Of a stretch of 64,000 bases of DNA, positions 55,094 through 63,536 are shown in pieces (positions within the stretch are counted from its first letter, which is position 1; every line of letters starts with the position of its first letter). Location of the stretch: assembly GCF_002295115.1 (NCBI RefSeq), contig NZ_NSFV01000006.1, forward strand, positions 260,501 to 324,500, read 5' to 3'. A model generated the notes under the pieces. That model had not been told where the DNA came from, did no database searches, and was given only the letters and a program-made list of their open reading frames with translations. The position numbers and the translations under genes were made by a program. Source of the stretch: Mesorhizobium sp. WSM4311 (GTDB lineage: Bacteria; Pseudomonadota; Alphaproteobacteria; Rhizobiales; Rhizobiaceae).

Positions 55094-56227
55094 ATGGCTA
55101 CCCAGCGCATCCTCGATTTCCTCGCCACCCGACGTCCGTCCGGCCCTTGCCTCGTCGTCGACCTCGATGTCGTGCGTGACAATTTCCGCGCCTTCGAGAA
55201 GGCGCTGCCCGATTCCAAGATCTACTATGCGGTGAAAGCAAACCCGGCGCCGGAAATCCTGCGCCTCCTTGCTGCGATGGGCTCGTCCTTCGACACCGCT
55301 TCCGTTGCCGAAGTCGAGATGGCGATGGACGCGGGTGCGCCCGCGGACCGCATCTCCTTCGGCAACACCATCAAGAAGGAGCGTGACATCGCACGCGCCT
55401 ACCAGCTCGGCATCAGGCTGTTCGCGGTCGACTGCGTCGAGGAGGTCGAGAAGATCGCTCGTGTCGCTTCCGGCGCGCGCGTGTTCTGCCGCGTGCTGAC
55501 CGACGGCGAAGGCGCCGAATGGCCGCTGTCGCGCAAGTTCGGCTGCGTGCCCGCCATGGCCGTCGACGTGCTGCGCCATGCCAAGGCGCTCGGCCTCGAC
55601 GCCTATGGCGTGTCGTTCCACGTCGGCTCGCAGCAGACCGACCTGACCGCCTGGGACCGTGCGCTGGCCGACGCCAAGAAGGTGTTCGCGACGCTGGCCG
55701 AGGAAGGCATAGTCTTGAAGATGGTCAACATGGGCGGCGGTTTCCCGACGCGCTATTTGCGTGACGTGCCGGCGGCCCAAGCCTATGGCCAGGCGATCTT
55801 CTCGGCGCTGCGCAAGCATTTCGGCAATGCCATTCCCGAAACCATCATCGAGCCGGGCCGTGGCATGGTCGGCAATGCCGGCGTCATCAAGTCGGAAGTC
55901 GTTCTGATCTCGAAGAAGGCCGACAATGACAATGTGCGCTGGGTGTTCCTCGACATCGGTAAGTTCGGCGGTCTGGCCGAGACGATGGACGAGGCGATCC
56001 GCTATCCCCTCGTCACCCGCCATGACGGCTCGGAGACCGCGCCTTGCGTGCTCGCCGGCCCGACCTGCGATTCGGCCGACGTGATGTACGAGAAGACGCC
56101 GTATCCACTGCCCCTGTCGCTGACGATCGGCGACGAGGTGCTGATCGAAGGCACCGGTGCCTACACGACCACCTACTCGGCGGTCGCCTTCAACGGCTTC
56201 GAGCCTCTCCGATCCTACGTGATCTGA
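55094..56227 (+). CDS. odc: Ornithine/lysine decarboxylase, type III (alanine-racemase fold)
   Basis: A 377-aa PLP enzyme giving putrescine (or cadaverine) from ornithine (or lysine). Fold III: Lys48 in YYAVKANP binds PLP; HVGSQ (near 178) and NMGGGFP (near 216) line the cofactor; EPGRGMVGNAG (about 255) binds phosphate; Cys in GPTCDSADV (about 319-327) is the dimer-interface catalytic Cys. ATG 55094 follows GGAG. Start and length match alphaproteobacterial ODC/LODC. The product feeds homospermidine synthase encoded at 28 kb. Long leader upstream and an acetyltransferase gene downstream. Confidence 0.96.
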   Translation: MATQRILDFLATRRPSGPCLVVDLDVVRDNFRAFEKALPDSKIYYAVKANPAPEILRLLAAMGSSFDTASVAEVEMAMDAGAPADRISFGNTIKKERDIARAYQLGIRLFAVDCVEEVEKIARVASGARVFCRVLTDGEGAEWPLSRKFGCVPAMAVDVLRHAKALGLDAYGVSFHVGSQQTDLTAWDRALADAKKVFATLAEEGIVLKMVNMGGGFPTRYLRDVPAAQAYGQAIFSALRKHFGNAIPETIIEPGRGMVGNAGVIKSEVVLISKKADNDNVRWVFLDIGKFGGLAETMDEAIRYPLVTRHDGSETAPCVLAGPTCDSADVMYEKTPYPLPLSLTIGDEVLIEGTGAYTTTYSAVAFNGFEPLRSYVI

Positions 56228-56241
56228 CGGTTCTTTATTTG

Positions 56242-56289
56242 GCGCATTTTCGGACGGCGAACCGGATACCACTTCGCCTGAAAATGCGC
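56242..56289. repeat. 48-bp palindromic repeat after ornithine decarboxylase gene
   Basis: Perfect 10-bp arms GCGCATTTTC / GAAAATGCGC with inner arms GGCGAA / TTCGCC. It lies 14 bp after the stop codon. This is a family of dispersed palindromes common in rhizobia. It may also help to end transcription. Confidence 0.7.
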
Positions 56290-56379
56290 TGAGAGCCGAT
56301 CAGATCATCCCAGGTGGGCGCTTGCCGCCCGCCCGGGCTCGCTTGTGGAACAGATCTCCGCTTGCCAGGGATTGCGGAA

Positions 56380-56949
56380 ATGGAAATGTCAGTTGAAATC
56401 GTAGCTCATGCGCCGGCCTTCTCCACGGTCGCCGAAACCGTCGCCGACGTAGCGGCACGCGAAGCCTTGCTCGATCGTGCCATGGGGCCGATGCGGCGGA
56501 AAAAATCGTCGGAGAAGCTGCGGCGTGGCCGCCGGCCCTCGGAAGGCCTGGCTTTCGTCGCGCGCGACGCGTCGGGCGGCGTCGCCGGCACGGTGCGGCT
56601 GTGGGATGTCAGGTTGGGCGAGGGCGGCCCGCCGGCATTGCTGCTTGGCCCGCTCGCCGTCGATCCGTCACTCAAGAATGCCGGCATCGGCTCGGCGCTG
56701 ATGCGCCACGCCGTGGCCGAGGCGGCGCGTCTCGGTCACGCGGCGATCCTGCTGGTCGGCGATGCGCCCTATTACGGACGCTTCGGTTTCTCGGCCGACA
56801 AGACGGGCCGGCTGGCGATGCCAGGCCCCTATGAGCGGCATCGCCTGCTGGCGCTGGAACTGGTGGACGGTGCGCTCGACGGCGTGCACGGCACGCTGAA
56901 GGCCTGCGGCCGCAAGCTGAAGGCCCAGGCGCCGACACTGGCCGCCTGA
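56380..56949 (+). CDS. GNAT acetyltransferase, YhbS-like
   Basis: A 189-aa N-acetyltransferase resembling the YhbS/COG3153 group. ATG 56380 (MEMSVEIV) is the first of two close ATGs. The acetyl-CoA site is in LGPLAVDPSLKNAGIGSALMRHAVAEA (about residues 87-113), followed by ILLVGDAPYYGRFGFS. It lies 152 bp after the ornithine decarboxylase and shares that position in related genomes, which suggests polyamine acetylation, an inference. A strong bidirectional terminator follows. Confidence 0.85.
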   Translation: MEMSVEIVAHAPAFSTVAETVADVAAREALLDRAMGPMRRKKSSEKLRRGRRPSEGLAFVARDASGGVAGTVRLWDVRLGEGGPPALLLGPLAVDPSLKNAGIGSALMRHAVAEAARLGHAAILLVGDAPYYGRFGFSADKTGRLAMPGPYERHRLLALELVDGALDGVHGTLKACGRKLKAQAPTLAA

Positions 56950-56976
56950 GGAATCGACCACGCTATTCCTCAAACA

Positions 56977-57003
56977 AAACGCCGCCTGAAGCGGCGGCGT
57001 TTT
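56977..57003. terminator. Bidirectional terminator, GNAT / SCP2 genes
   Basis: Eleven-bp perfect arms AAAACGCCGCC / GGCGGCGTTTT around a TGAAG loop; T or A runs on both sides. It serves the GNAT gene (plus) and the SCP2 gene (minus), 34 bp beyond the latter's stop. Confidence 0.95.
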
Positions 57004-57036
57004 GCGATCCATTGACGATCGGGTAATCGTGTGTGT

Positions 57037-57321
57037 TCAGCCAATCAACTGGCTGAGCGCCATGGCCACCGTCATATCGCCTTCGACTTTGATCTTGCCG
57101 GTCATGAACGCCATGGTCGGGTTCAGGTCGCCGGCGATCAGTGAATCGAGATCGTCGAGCGAGAGCTTGATGGTGCAGTCGGTGGGGGCATCGGTGTTCG
57201 AGACGGTTGCGCCGTCGATGACGATGACGCCGTCGCCGCCGGTGTCGAACTTCACGGAACGATCAAACCCGCTGCTGGCCACGCGCGACTTGATCTTCTC
57301 GGCAATCTCCTGAACGCTCAC
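57037..57321 (-). CDS. SCP2 sterol-binding domain protein
   Basis: A 94-aa single-domain SCP2 lipid-binding protein. Start GTG 57321 follows GGAGA; residues upstream in frame are not conserved. Fold features: SVQEIAEKIKSRVASSGFDRSVKFD, then DCTIKLSLDDLDSLIAGDLNPTMAFMTGKIKVEGDMTVAM, the typical SCP2 C-terminal half. Single SCP2 proteins in bacteria sit near fatty-acid or acyl-CoA genes. A LiuR-like palindrome 105 bp upstream fits regulation by branched-chain or fatty-acid catabolism. Confidence 0.93.
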   Translation of the reverse strand: MSVQEIAEKIKSRVASSGFDRSVKFDTGGDGVIVIDGATVSNTDAPTDCTIKLSLDDLDSLIAGDLNPTMAFMTGKIKVEGDMTVAMALSQLIG

Positions 57322-57426
57322 GCTGTTCTCCCTGTCTGGTTGCACCTGTCGCGCAGGGCATTTCGGTCTGGCCGAAGTCCATGCGGCATCTCTGGCGATC
57401 ACGGTCGCTGCCGCATATAGCTTCTG

Positions 57427-57444
57427 GTTGACGTTTACGTCAAC
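57427..57444. promoter_or_regulatory. Palindrome GTTGACGT-TT-ACGTCAAC, LiuR-like operator
   Basis: Perfect 8-bp arms with a TT centre, 106 bp upstream of the SCP2 start. The pattern TTGACGT..ACGTCAA resembles sites of MerR-type LiuR/fatty-acid regulators in proteobacteria (TTTACGT-based dyads); the match is from memory. Confidence 0.55.
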
Positions 57445-57503
57445 GCAAATCCTGGAGGCTGGTTCCTATCGCCGCACCAGGTAGCCTGTCGGGGCACCGG
57501 TGG

Positions 57504-58040
57504 TCAGTGGGCTGGCGGCGCGTCCGCTTCGGCCGGCTTGACGGTCCCGGCAGCCGCGGTGTCGGAATCCTGCCGACGGCGTAGCCAGTTGTCGCGGATC
57601 TCGTCCTTGCTCAGGAAATTGACCTGATCGATCAGAACCTCATGCACCAGGTTCGCGCCGACGCGGGCATTGACGGTGTCGCGAATGGCGGCGCGAAAGG
57701 CATCGAGGTCGATCGTCGCCTTCTTGGTGAAGTCGATCTGGGGATTGGCGTAGAGGTAGCTGTAGACCTGGTCGGTAATGAGCGCTTCGGCCGGAATCGA
57801 CAGTTTCTTTATCTGCTCCGGTTCGACGGTATAGACGAGCTTGGCCAGGAAATAGCCGCCGATCTTGGAATCGCGGATCAGCGGCACGGAAATGACGTCG
57901 GTCTTGACGTAGTCCAGCCCGCCCAGCATCGGCTTGGGTTTCTCGCCGACACCGCGTTCACCGGCTGCCTGGAACGAATAGAAGACGGCGCCGAGCGTGG
58001 CGGCGCAGACCCAGACCGCGATGGCGATGATCTTGATCAT
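57504..58040 (-). CDS. Membrane-anchored protein in flagellar cluster, unknown
   Basis: A 178-aa protein. One N-terminal helix (about residues 3-22, IIAIAVWVCAATLGAVFYSF) anchors it; the periplasmic part has GGYFLAKLVYTVEPEQIKKL and PQIDFTKKATIDLDAFRAAIRDTVNARVGANLVHEVLIDQVNFLSK, with a Pro/Ala tail. The layout of one helix plus a small beta-rich domain ending in VLIDQVNFLSKDEIRDN recalls FliL-like proteins, but similarity is not strong enough to claim it. It lies 27 bp after the flgN-like gene, same strand. Confidence 0.7.
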   Translation of the reverse strand: MIKIIAIAVWVCAATLGAVFYSFQAAGERGVGEKPKPMLGGLDYVKTDVISVPLIRDSKIGGYFLAKLVYTVEPEQIKKLSIPAEALITDQVYSYLYANPQIDFTKKATIDLDAFRAAIRDTVNARVGANLVHEVLIDQVNFLSKDEIRDNWLRRRQDSDTAAAGTVKPAEADAPPAH

Positions 58041-58067
58041 TCAGAGCCCGAGCCCGAGATCATCGCG

Positions 58068-58493
58068 CTAACCTTTCATCCGGCCGAACTCGCCGGCGGA
58101 GTAGGTGCCGTCGGTTTCGGCGCGCTGGATGGCGCTGCGCAGCAGGCCGGCGACCTCATTGACGGCGCTCAGATGCGCCAGGATCGCCGCCTCGTTCTTC
58201 GCCAGTTTCTGGCGCAGCCGGGTCAGGCCCTCGCGGTGCTGTTCGAGGAACTCGGCTTCGCTGCCGCCCTTCATGGCGCGGGTCAGCTCGTAGAGATAGC
58301 GGCTCTTGCGGGCGTTCGACGCCTTGAGATCATAGCCGGTATCGCTGCGGATGCCGGCGGTCTCTTCCTCGACCACCTCCTCGATGCGGCCGATGATGGC
58401 GGCAAGGTTTCCGGGCCGCGCGAACGGGATCGGAGCCTCCGACGCGGTCGTGCGCGCCGGCAGGTTGGCAGTGAATTCGGAAGAATCGGCCAT
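58068..58493 (-). CDS. Putative FlgN-type flagellar chaperone
   Basis: A 141-aa mainly helical protein. The N-terminal 25 residues are flexible; from about 30 to 130 there is a long heptad-rich helix (LAAIIGRIEEVVEEETAGIRSDTGY... to LAHLSAVNEVAGLLRSAIQ). FlgN proteins chaperone hook-associated proteins FlgK and FlgL. Its place after flgJ on the same strand supports a flagellar role, but the sequence alone would not prove FlgN. GGGAAA precedes ATG 58493. Confidence 0.6.
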   Translation of the reverse strand: MADSSEFTANLPARTTASEAPIPFARPGNLAAIIGRIEEVVEEETAGIRSDTGYDLKASNARKSRYLYELTRAMKGGSEAEFLEQHREGLTRLRQKLAKNEAAILAHLSAVNEVAGLLRSAIQRAETDGTYSAGEFGRMKG

Positions 58494-58506
58494 GGTGTTT
58501 CCCAGT

Positions 58507-59067
58507 CTAGATCTTGATGTCTGTTTTTATGGTTGTCTCGTCGCCGGTCATCGACCTGGCGGCCTTGCGCTGCAATTCCTGGACGAGCGAGCTGGACAGA
58601 CGGGTCTGCTGATCGATCTCGGTCTTTTCCGGTCCGTTTGAAACCGGGCCGATCGGCACCTTGCGCTTGCCGTCCATATAGTGGTCGGCAAGCAGCGACT
58701 TGGCGATGCCGATGCCGCCGCGCTCGGCCATCACGTCGGCAACGCGCTCGGCGAGCTGCGACTTCCACATGTCGCCGGCCAGACCCGTGCCATAGACGCC
58801 CTCCGTGTCCTTGGGCAGCATGTTCTGAATGAAGGTCTGCAAGACCATCGCCTCGAACTTCTTGAATTTCTTGGCCGGATCGGCTGTCGCCGCCGCCTTG
58901 TCAGCCGTGGCGCGCGACAGAATCGAGCCGGCGTCGACCGACGCCGCGGTATCCAGCGAACCGGAGGTGTCGACCGAAAAGGCACCGGCCGCGCCACCCG
59001 CGCGCCTGGTCAGCGCGGCACGGGCAGCCTCGATATCCATCGGATCGGCAGCTCGGGCGACATCCAT
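58507..59067 (-). CDS. flgJ: Flagellar rod-binding protein FlgJ (short form)
   Basis: A 186-aa protein with the rod-binding (Rod-binding, PF10135) domain at about residues 65-125: KKFEAMVLQTFIQNMLPKDTEGVYGTGLAGDMWKSQLAERVAD. The C-terminal muramidase of enterobacterial FlgJ is absent, as in other rhizobia, where a separate transglycosylase opens the wall. ATG 59067 (MDVARAADPM) is chosen; upstream codons are not conserved. First gene of a flgJ / flgN-like / unknown operon, with 13 bp to the next gene. Confidence 0.85.
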   Translation of the reverse strand: MDVARAADPMDIEAARAALTRRAGGAAGAFSVDTSGSLDTAASVDAGSILSRATADKAAATADPAKKFKKFEAMVLQTFIQNMLPKDTEGVYGTGLAGDMWKSQLAERVADVMAERGGIGIAKSLLADHYMDGKRKVPIGPVSNGPEKTEIDQQTRLSSSLVQELQRKAARSMTGDETTIKTDIKI

Positions 59068-59434
59068 AACGATGTCGCTGGGTGGAGAAATCGCCAAGAA
59101 AGTCCGCCTTTTACCGGTTTTCCTTGGCCAGACCATGCCTCAACAAGCTTGTGGCAGGCTTGCGCGAGGGGAGGGGGCGGAATGTGGGGTGGAGACGAGG
59201 TGTCGGCTTCGGGCCGGAAGCGGGCATCCGCCGCCGTTCTCGAATGACCGCGGCAGCCCGCAAGCTGACGACAGCCAGGGGGACACGGCACGCCGTAGGC
59301 GAATGGCCGCATCGCCAATCCTGCCAACGTCGAAAGTCCGGCCCGCTGCCCCTGTACATCTTGACGGGAATTGGTGCGCCTGTTTGAGAACGAGACATTT
59401 GCTGCATGGGAGATGGGCAAGCGGTGGGCAAACA
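59068..59434. other. Gap between flgJ and the lipoprotein gene
   Basis: 367 bp without a convincing gene. CTTGAC at 59360-59365 with TTTGAG 17 nt later is a possible weak promoter for the lipoprotein gene. GCCAAG/CTTGGC half-sites lie near the flgJ start. Otherwise plain GC-rich DNA. Confidence 0.5.
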
Positions 59435-60493
59435 GTGAAGCGCGTTCTTCGAATGCTTGCCGCTGTGATTGTGGCGTCCGGCCTGGCCGGGTGCACCAGC
59501 ATTTCCTACTACGCGCAGTCGGTGGAGGGCCACGTGCAGATCATGGCCGCGCGGAAAAATGTCGGAAGGCTCATCCGTGATCCCTCGACGCCCGAGGTAT
59601 TGCGCGCCAAATTGACGTCGGCCAGCGCCATACGCCGCTTTGCCACGGAAGAACTGGCGCTGCCCGACAACAGCAGCTATCGCAGCTATGTCGACATCGG
59701 CCGGGCCGATGTGACCCTTGCCGTTTTTGCCGCGCCGCGATTCTCGCTTACGCCGATAACATGGTGCTTTCCGGTCTTCGGCTGCGTTCCGTACCGGGGT
59801 TACTTTTCCCGCAAATCAGCGGTTGAAAGCGCCGCCGAACTGCAGCGGCAAGGACTGGACGTTTATGTGTCAGGCGTCACCGCCTACTCCACGCTGGGCT
59901 GGTTCAGCGACCCGCTGCTCAGCACCATGCTGCGTCAGGACGACACCTATATCGCCAGCCTTGTCTTTCATGAGCTGGCGCATCAGAAAATCTATGTGAA
60001 CAACGACTCCGCGTTCAACGAGGCTTTCGCGGTAGCCGTCGAAACCAGCGGTGTGAGGAAATGGCTCCGCGCCATGGGAAATCGCGCCGGATTGCGCCGC
60101 TACGAAACGAACCGCAAGCGCCAGGCGGATTTTCTCGGACTGATCGCGAAAACGCGGGATGAGTTGCGGCAGGTCTATGGAAGTCCCCGCGCCCCTGAGC
60201 AGATGGCGGCTGCCAAGGCAGCCACGATCGACAGGCTGCGGATGCGCTACCGACAGATGCGCGACAAAAGCTGGGCCGGATACCGGGGATACGATGCCTG
60301 GTTCGATGCCCCGATCAACAATGCAAAGCTCGCCGCGACTGCCGTCTACGGTGAACAGGTTCCGGCGTTCCTTCATCTGTTCGATTTGTGTTCCGGCGAC
60401 TATCCAAGGTTCTACGCTGCTGTCCGCCGGATCGCGGATTTGCACGAACCCTCCCGTGCCGAAGCGCTTAAGGCTGCGAATACCTGCAATTGA
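59435..60493 (+). CDS. Zinc aminopeptidase-like lipoprotein
   Basis: A 352-aa lipoprotein of the Aminopep family (PF10023). Start GTG 59435; the frame is open far upstream but unconserved. A lipid signal is at 1-20 with lipobox LAGC. The family core SISYYAQSVEGHVQIMAAR is at about residues 22-40, and the zinc motif HELAHQ is His179 to Gln184, followed by NDSAFNEAFAVAVETSG. The Trp/Cys rich stretch TWCFPVFGCVPYRGYF is typical. It probably acts in the periplasm; substrate unknown. No operon partners. Confidence 0.9.
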   Translation: MKRVLRMLAAVIVASGLAGCTSISYYAQSVEGHVQIMAARKNVGRLIRDPSTPEVLRAKLTSASAIRRFATEELALPDNSSYRSYVDIGRADVTLAVFAAPRFSLTPITWCFPVFGCVPYRGYFSRKSAVESAAELQRQGLDVYVSGVTAYSTLGWFSDPLLSTMLRQDDTYIASLVFHELAHQKIYVNNDSAFNEAFAVAVETSGVRKWLRAMGNRAGLRRYETNRKRQADFLGLIAKTRDELRQVYGSPRAPEQMAAAKAATIDRLRMRYRQMRDKSWAGYRGYDAWFDAPINNAKLAATAVYGEQVPAFLHLFDLCSGDYPRFYAAVRRIADLHEPSRAEALKAANTCN

Positions 60494-60511
60494 ATCGAGC
60501 AAGCACGGGAC

Positions 60512-61069
60512 CTAGCGGTCGCTCGTCGACAGTGGCGATCCGATATCCGCGTCGAGTGCGAAACGCTCGCAGCGCTCGCCATCGGACTCATCGATGAAGC
60601 TCTCGATATGCCTGAAGCCGAGCTTCGCCAATATCCGCAGCGACGCGAAATTGCGCGCCGCCGCCTCGGCCGTCACCTGTTCAAGCGCCAGGGTTTCAAA
60701 GGCGTAGCGCAGGACTTCGCGCACCGCCTCGCTACCCAGCCCGTGCCCCCAATGCGCGCGTGCCAGCACAAATCCCAATGCGGCTGCCTTGGCATCGGTT
60801 GCGCCGAAGGTCAGGGTTATCGTCCCGATCGCGTCCGATACTCCCGTCTGGTCCATCGACCACTGGATCGCCTTGCCGTCGGCGAACCGCTGACGCGAGC
60901 GGGCCAACCATCGCTCGCCCGCGCTTATGTCGCCGGGAATGGGATCACCGGCGAGGGAGGCGGATTCGACATCCGTCGCGCGCGCAAACCATGCCGGGAC
61001 ATCCCTTTCGCTGGGCGCCCGAAGCACGAGCCTTGGTGTCATGAGTTTGGGAAATCGGACTGCTTCCAT
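60512..61069 (-). CDS. GNAT acetyltransferase, RimJ/RimL-type
   Basis: A 185-aa acetyltransferase. ATG 61069 (MEAVRFPK); ten further codons upstream are possible but unconserved. The RimJ-like pattern LMTPRLVLRAPSERDVP at the N-terminus, LGFVLARAHWGHGLGSEAVREVLRYAFE (about residues 95-125) for acetyl-CoA and AEAAARNFASLRILAKLGFRHI near 140 are clear. Target unknown. It is convergent with the lipoprotein gene. Confidence 0.88.
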   Translation of the reverse strand: MEAVRFPKLMTPRLVLRAPSERDVPAWFARATDVESASLAGDPIPGDISAGERWLARSRQRFADGKAIQWSMDQTGVSDAIGTITLTFGATDAKAAALGFVLARAHWGHGLGSEAVREVLRYAFETLALEQVTAEAAARNFASLRILAKLGFRHIESFIDESDGERCERFALDADIGSPLSTSDR

Positions 61070-61152
61070 GGGGGCATTTTCGACCCGAGGCGGCGCCAAT
61101 GCAACGGCGCGGGCAGGCCGCGACCGGCATGGTGGCGAAAGCGTACCGTTGC

Positions 61153-61536
61153 TTATGGGACTTCGCAGAGTTCCAGCGGCAATCCATCCGGGTCGCTGAA
61201 GAAGGTAAACCGTTGATCTGTATATGGGTCGATGCGGATTGGCTCAACGGCGACGCCGGCGGCTTCCAGGCGCATGATTACGGGATCGAGATTGGCCACG
61301 GCAAATGCCAGATGCCTCAGGCCCGTCGCCTCTGGATAGGACGGCCTCGTCACTGGGGCGGGGAAGGAGAACAATTCCAGCTGGACGGACCCGATCCGCA
61401 GATCGGCCTTCCATGACTGTCGCTCCTCCCGATAGACCTCCCGGATCAGATCGAGGCCGAGGAGTTCGACGTAGAACCGTCGCGACCGGTCGTAGTCGGT
61501 GCAGATGAGCGCGACGTGGTGAATGGCGTTCAGCAT
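61153..61536 (-). CDS. VOC-family protein, YaeR/GloA2-like
   Basis: A 127-aa vicinal-oxygen-chelate protein. ATG 61536 (MLNAIHHVALICTDYDRSRRFY) begins exactly at the family's conserved N-terminus; upstream frame is not coding. Metal ligand positions are visible: His in HHVALI, Glu in LELFSF, His in HLAFAV and Glu in LELCEV. YaeR relatives are short glyoxalase-like proteins with uncertain substrates. Confidence 0.9.
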   Translation of the reverse strand: MLNAIHHVALICTDYDRSRRFYVELLGLDLIREVYREERQSWKADLRIGSVQLELFSFPAPVTRPSYPEATGLRHLAFAVANLDPVIMRLEAAGVAVEPIRIDPYTDQRFTFFSDPDGLPLELCEVP

Positions 61537-61794
61537 GTCGTGAACTCTAGCGAAGCTTGGATTCGAGGCCAAGGTCACCAGCGGGCACGAAGCACTTTGT
61601 TTATGTCGCCGTTCAAAGATACAGTACGGCAGCTTCCAGGCTTGGCGGGGATCGGCGGACGGCGACCATGCGGCGCATTGCCGACCGGCAGATCTTGGGC
61701 CGTCAACTTTCCTCGCGCGCCGCGAAATTAGTAGCATTTCACGCTGGTTTCACGACACGTATGGAATACGGTCCAAGGGACGGGGAGAACCGGA

Positions 61795-63534
61795 ATGAAC
61801 GCTCATCGCGGCACGACTACCGCCGGGCTGGCCGTGTCGGGCGGTGTTCAAGGCATCGCCGGCGCTGTCGATCCGCGTCAGGTGCAGTTTCGCAACTTCG
61901 GCAATGCTGCCGGCGCGGACGAAGCCAAGCTCTATCATGGCCTGGAGACGCCTTGGGCCACTCAGTGCCTGTTTGCCAAGCTGCTGCGCAGGATGAGTAT
62001 GGCATCCGCCGGAGGTGGCAACAAAACCAACGAGCGGATTCCGGCAGGATACACCTATCTTGCCCAGTTCGCCGCACACGACATTATCCGCAATTCCTCG
62101 CTCAGTCCCTTGTTGGCGGCCCACGAGGCAGAGCGTCGCAACGAACGCGAGGAGGCACTCCTGCTCGACGTGCTTTACGGCGGAGGACCGTTCTCGAACC
62201 CTGGTTTGTATGTCGTGGCCAAGCCTGGTGAAGTGGTCAGGTCGCTCATGCGTACCGGGCCGATGGCACCGCCGTCACCGAACGCCATGGCGATTCCCGC
62301 GGGCGCCTGTCCCTTTGCCATACGCGACTTGCCACGCTTTCAACAGGCCGATCTGAGCGATGGAGTCGAAAGGGGTCGGACGGATGTCCTGGTCGCAGAC
62401 CAGCGTAGCGACGACAACGCCAACATTGCGCAAATGACGGCGCTTTTCCTGCACCTGCACAATGCCGTGGCCGGTGCACTGAGCAGCAGCGGAATACCCA
62501 AAAAGGACGTCGAACTGCCGGCAGGCGCGTATCTTTTCGACCGGACACGCCGCGTCACGACGGCGATTTACCGGAATGTGCTGCAAAATGATTTGCTGCC
62601 GCGCCTCATCGCCAAGCCGATATGGGACCTCTACAACGCGAACGGGTTCAGACCACTGGTCGACATGCCGCAAGGCATCCCGATTGAGTTTTCCCACGCG
62701 GCATACCGCTTGGGCCATTCCATGGTCAGGCTTTCCTATGTCTTCAATGACCAGCATCCGGAAGGCGAAGGGCTGGAGAACGTGTTGCTCAACCGCTCCT
62801 CGTCACGCCCGCATAGATTCCCGGTCTCCGAACACTGGATCGCCGATTGGTCGCATTTCTTCCAGATCGCCGGCTCGACGCCGCAGTTCAGTCGGCGGAT
62901 CGGACCAACGGTCAACGACGTGCTGCTGAGTGCCTACAGCATGCCGATCCTGTGCGTCGGCCCCGATTCAAAGCCACTTGACCCCGCCACAGCGGGGCTG
63001 TTGAGCGAAGCAGACAGCGCTGCACTACCCGATCCGAATGCGTCGGGACTTTTGTTCAGCGATTTGGTCCGAGGAACCATTGGTGGCCTGCTAAGGCTCG
63101 ATGCCTTGATCGAACAATTGCCTCAGGCCGCTCTCGCGACCGCGCCGTTACTCGGCGATGCCGGGAAACGGCACCAGGCTATTCGATCCTGGCTTCAAGG
63201 ATCGACCGTTGCCTTCACCGCGGCCGAGGCGACTGAGCTGGCAGAAAATCCGCCTTTGCTGTTCTGGCTGTTGTTGGAGGCCGCGATCGAACAGGACGGG
63301 CTGTGTTTCGGTACCATCGGATCGGTGATTGTAGGGGATGTCTTCATGGCAAGGCTCGCGGCCTCGCGCGCCATGATCGAAGACGACCCAATTACGCAGG
63401 ACCTCGTCGCCAGACTGTTCCCCACCGGCATCCCGCGAACAATGGCCGACCTGATCCTTTTCGTCGCCAGCGCGCTCAATCTGGGCGACGCCTGGCCCCG
63501 GTTTATCACCCCGCCTACAACTCCTGGAGCTTGA
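61795..63534 (+). CDS. Animal-type haem peroxidase
   Basis: A 579-aa protein of the animal haem peroxidase family (PF03098), rare in bacteria. Catalytic features are intact: distal His95 with Asp96 (AQFAAHDII), catalytic Arg204 in DQRSDDNANIAQMTALFLHLHN, and proximal His308 in AYRLGHSMV. Secondary features fit the fold (NVLQNDLLPRLI; LNRSSSRPH). There is no signal peptide, so it is probably cytoplasmic or exported by an unconventional route such as type I. Start ATG 61795 has GGGGAGAA upstream. The next gene starts 2 bp after its stop, an obligate-looking pair. Confidence 0.9.
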   Translation: MNAHRGTTTAGLAVSGGVQGIAGAVDPRQVQFRNFGNAAGADEAKLYHGLETPWATQCLFAKLLRRMSMASAGGGNKTNERIPAGYTYLAQFAAHDIIRNSSLSPLLAAHEAERRNEREEALLLDVLYGGGPFSNPGLYVVAKPGEVVRSLMRTGPMAPPSPNAMAIPAGACPFAIRDLPRFQQADLSDGVERGRTDVLVADQRSDDNANIAQMTALFLHLHNAVAGALSSSGIPKKDVELPAGAYLFDRTRRVTTAIYRNVLQNDLLPRLIAKPIWDLYNANGFRPLVDMPQGIPIEFSHAAYRLGHSMVRLSYVFNDQHPEGEGLENVLLNRSSSRPHRFPVSEHWIADWSHFFQIAGSTPQFSRRIGPTVNDVLLSAYSMPILCVGPDSKPLDPATAGLLSEADSAALPDPNASGLLFSDLVRGTIGGLLRLDALIEQLPQAALATAPLLGDAGKRHQAIRSWLQGSTVAFTAAEATELAENPPLLFWLLLEAAIEQDGLCFGTIGSVIVGDVFMARLAASRAMIEDDPITQDLVARLFPTGIPRTMADLILFVASALNLGDAWPRFITPPTTPGA

Positions 63535-63536
63535 AC

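Noticed and set aside
54783..55235. A 150-codon gene upstream of and overlapping ornithine decarboxylase
   Set aside because: The frame overlaps the decarboxylase by 142 bp and its distal part has no coding character; only its first codons could be a leader peptide, noted as a finding.
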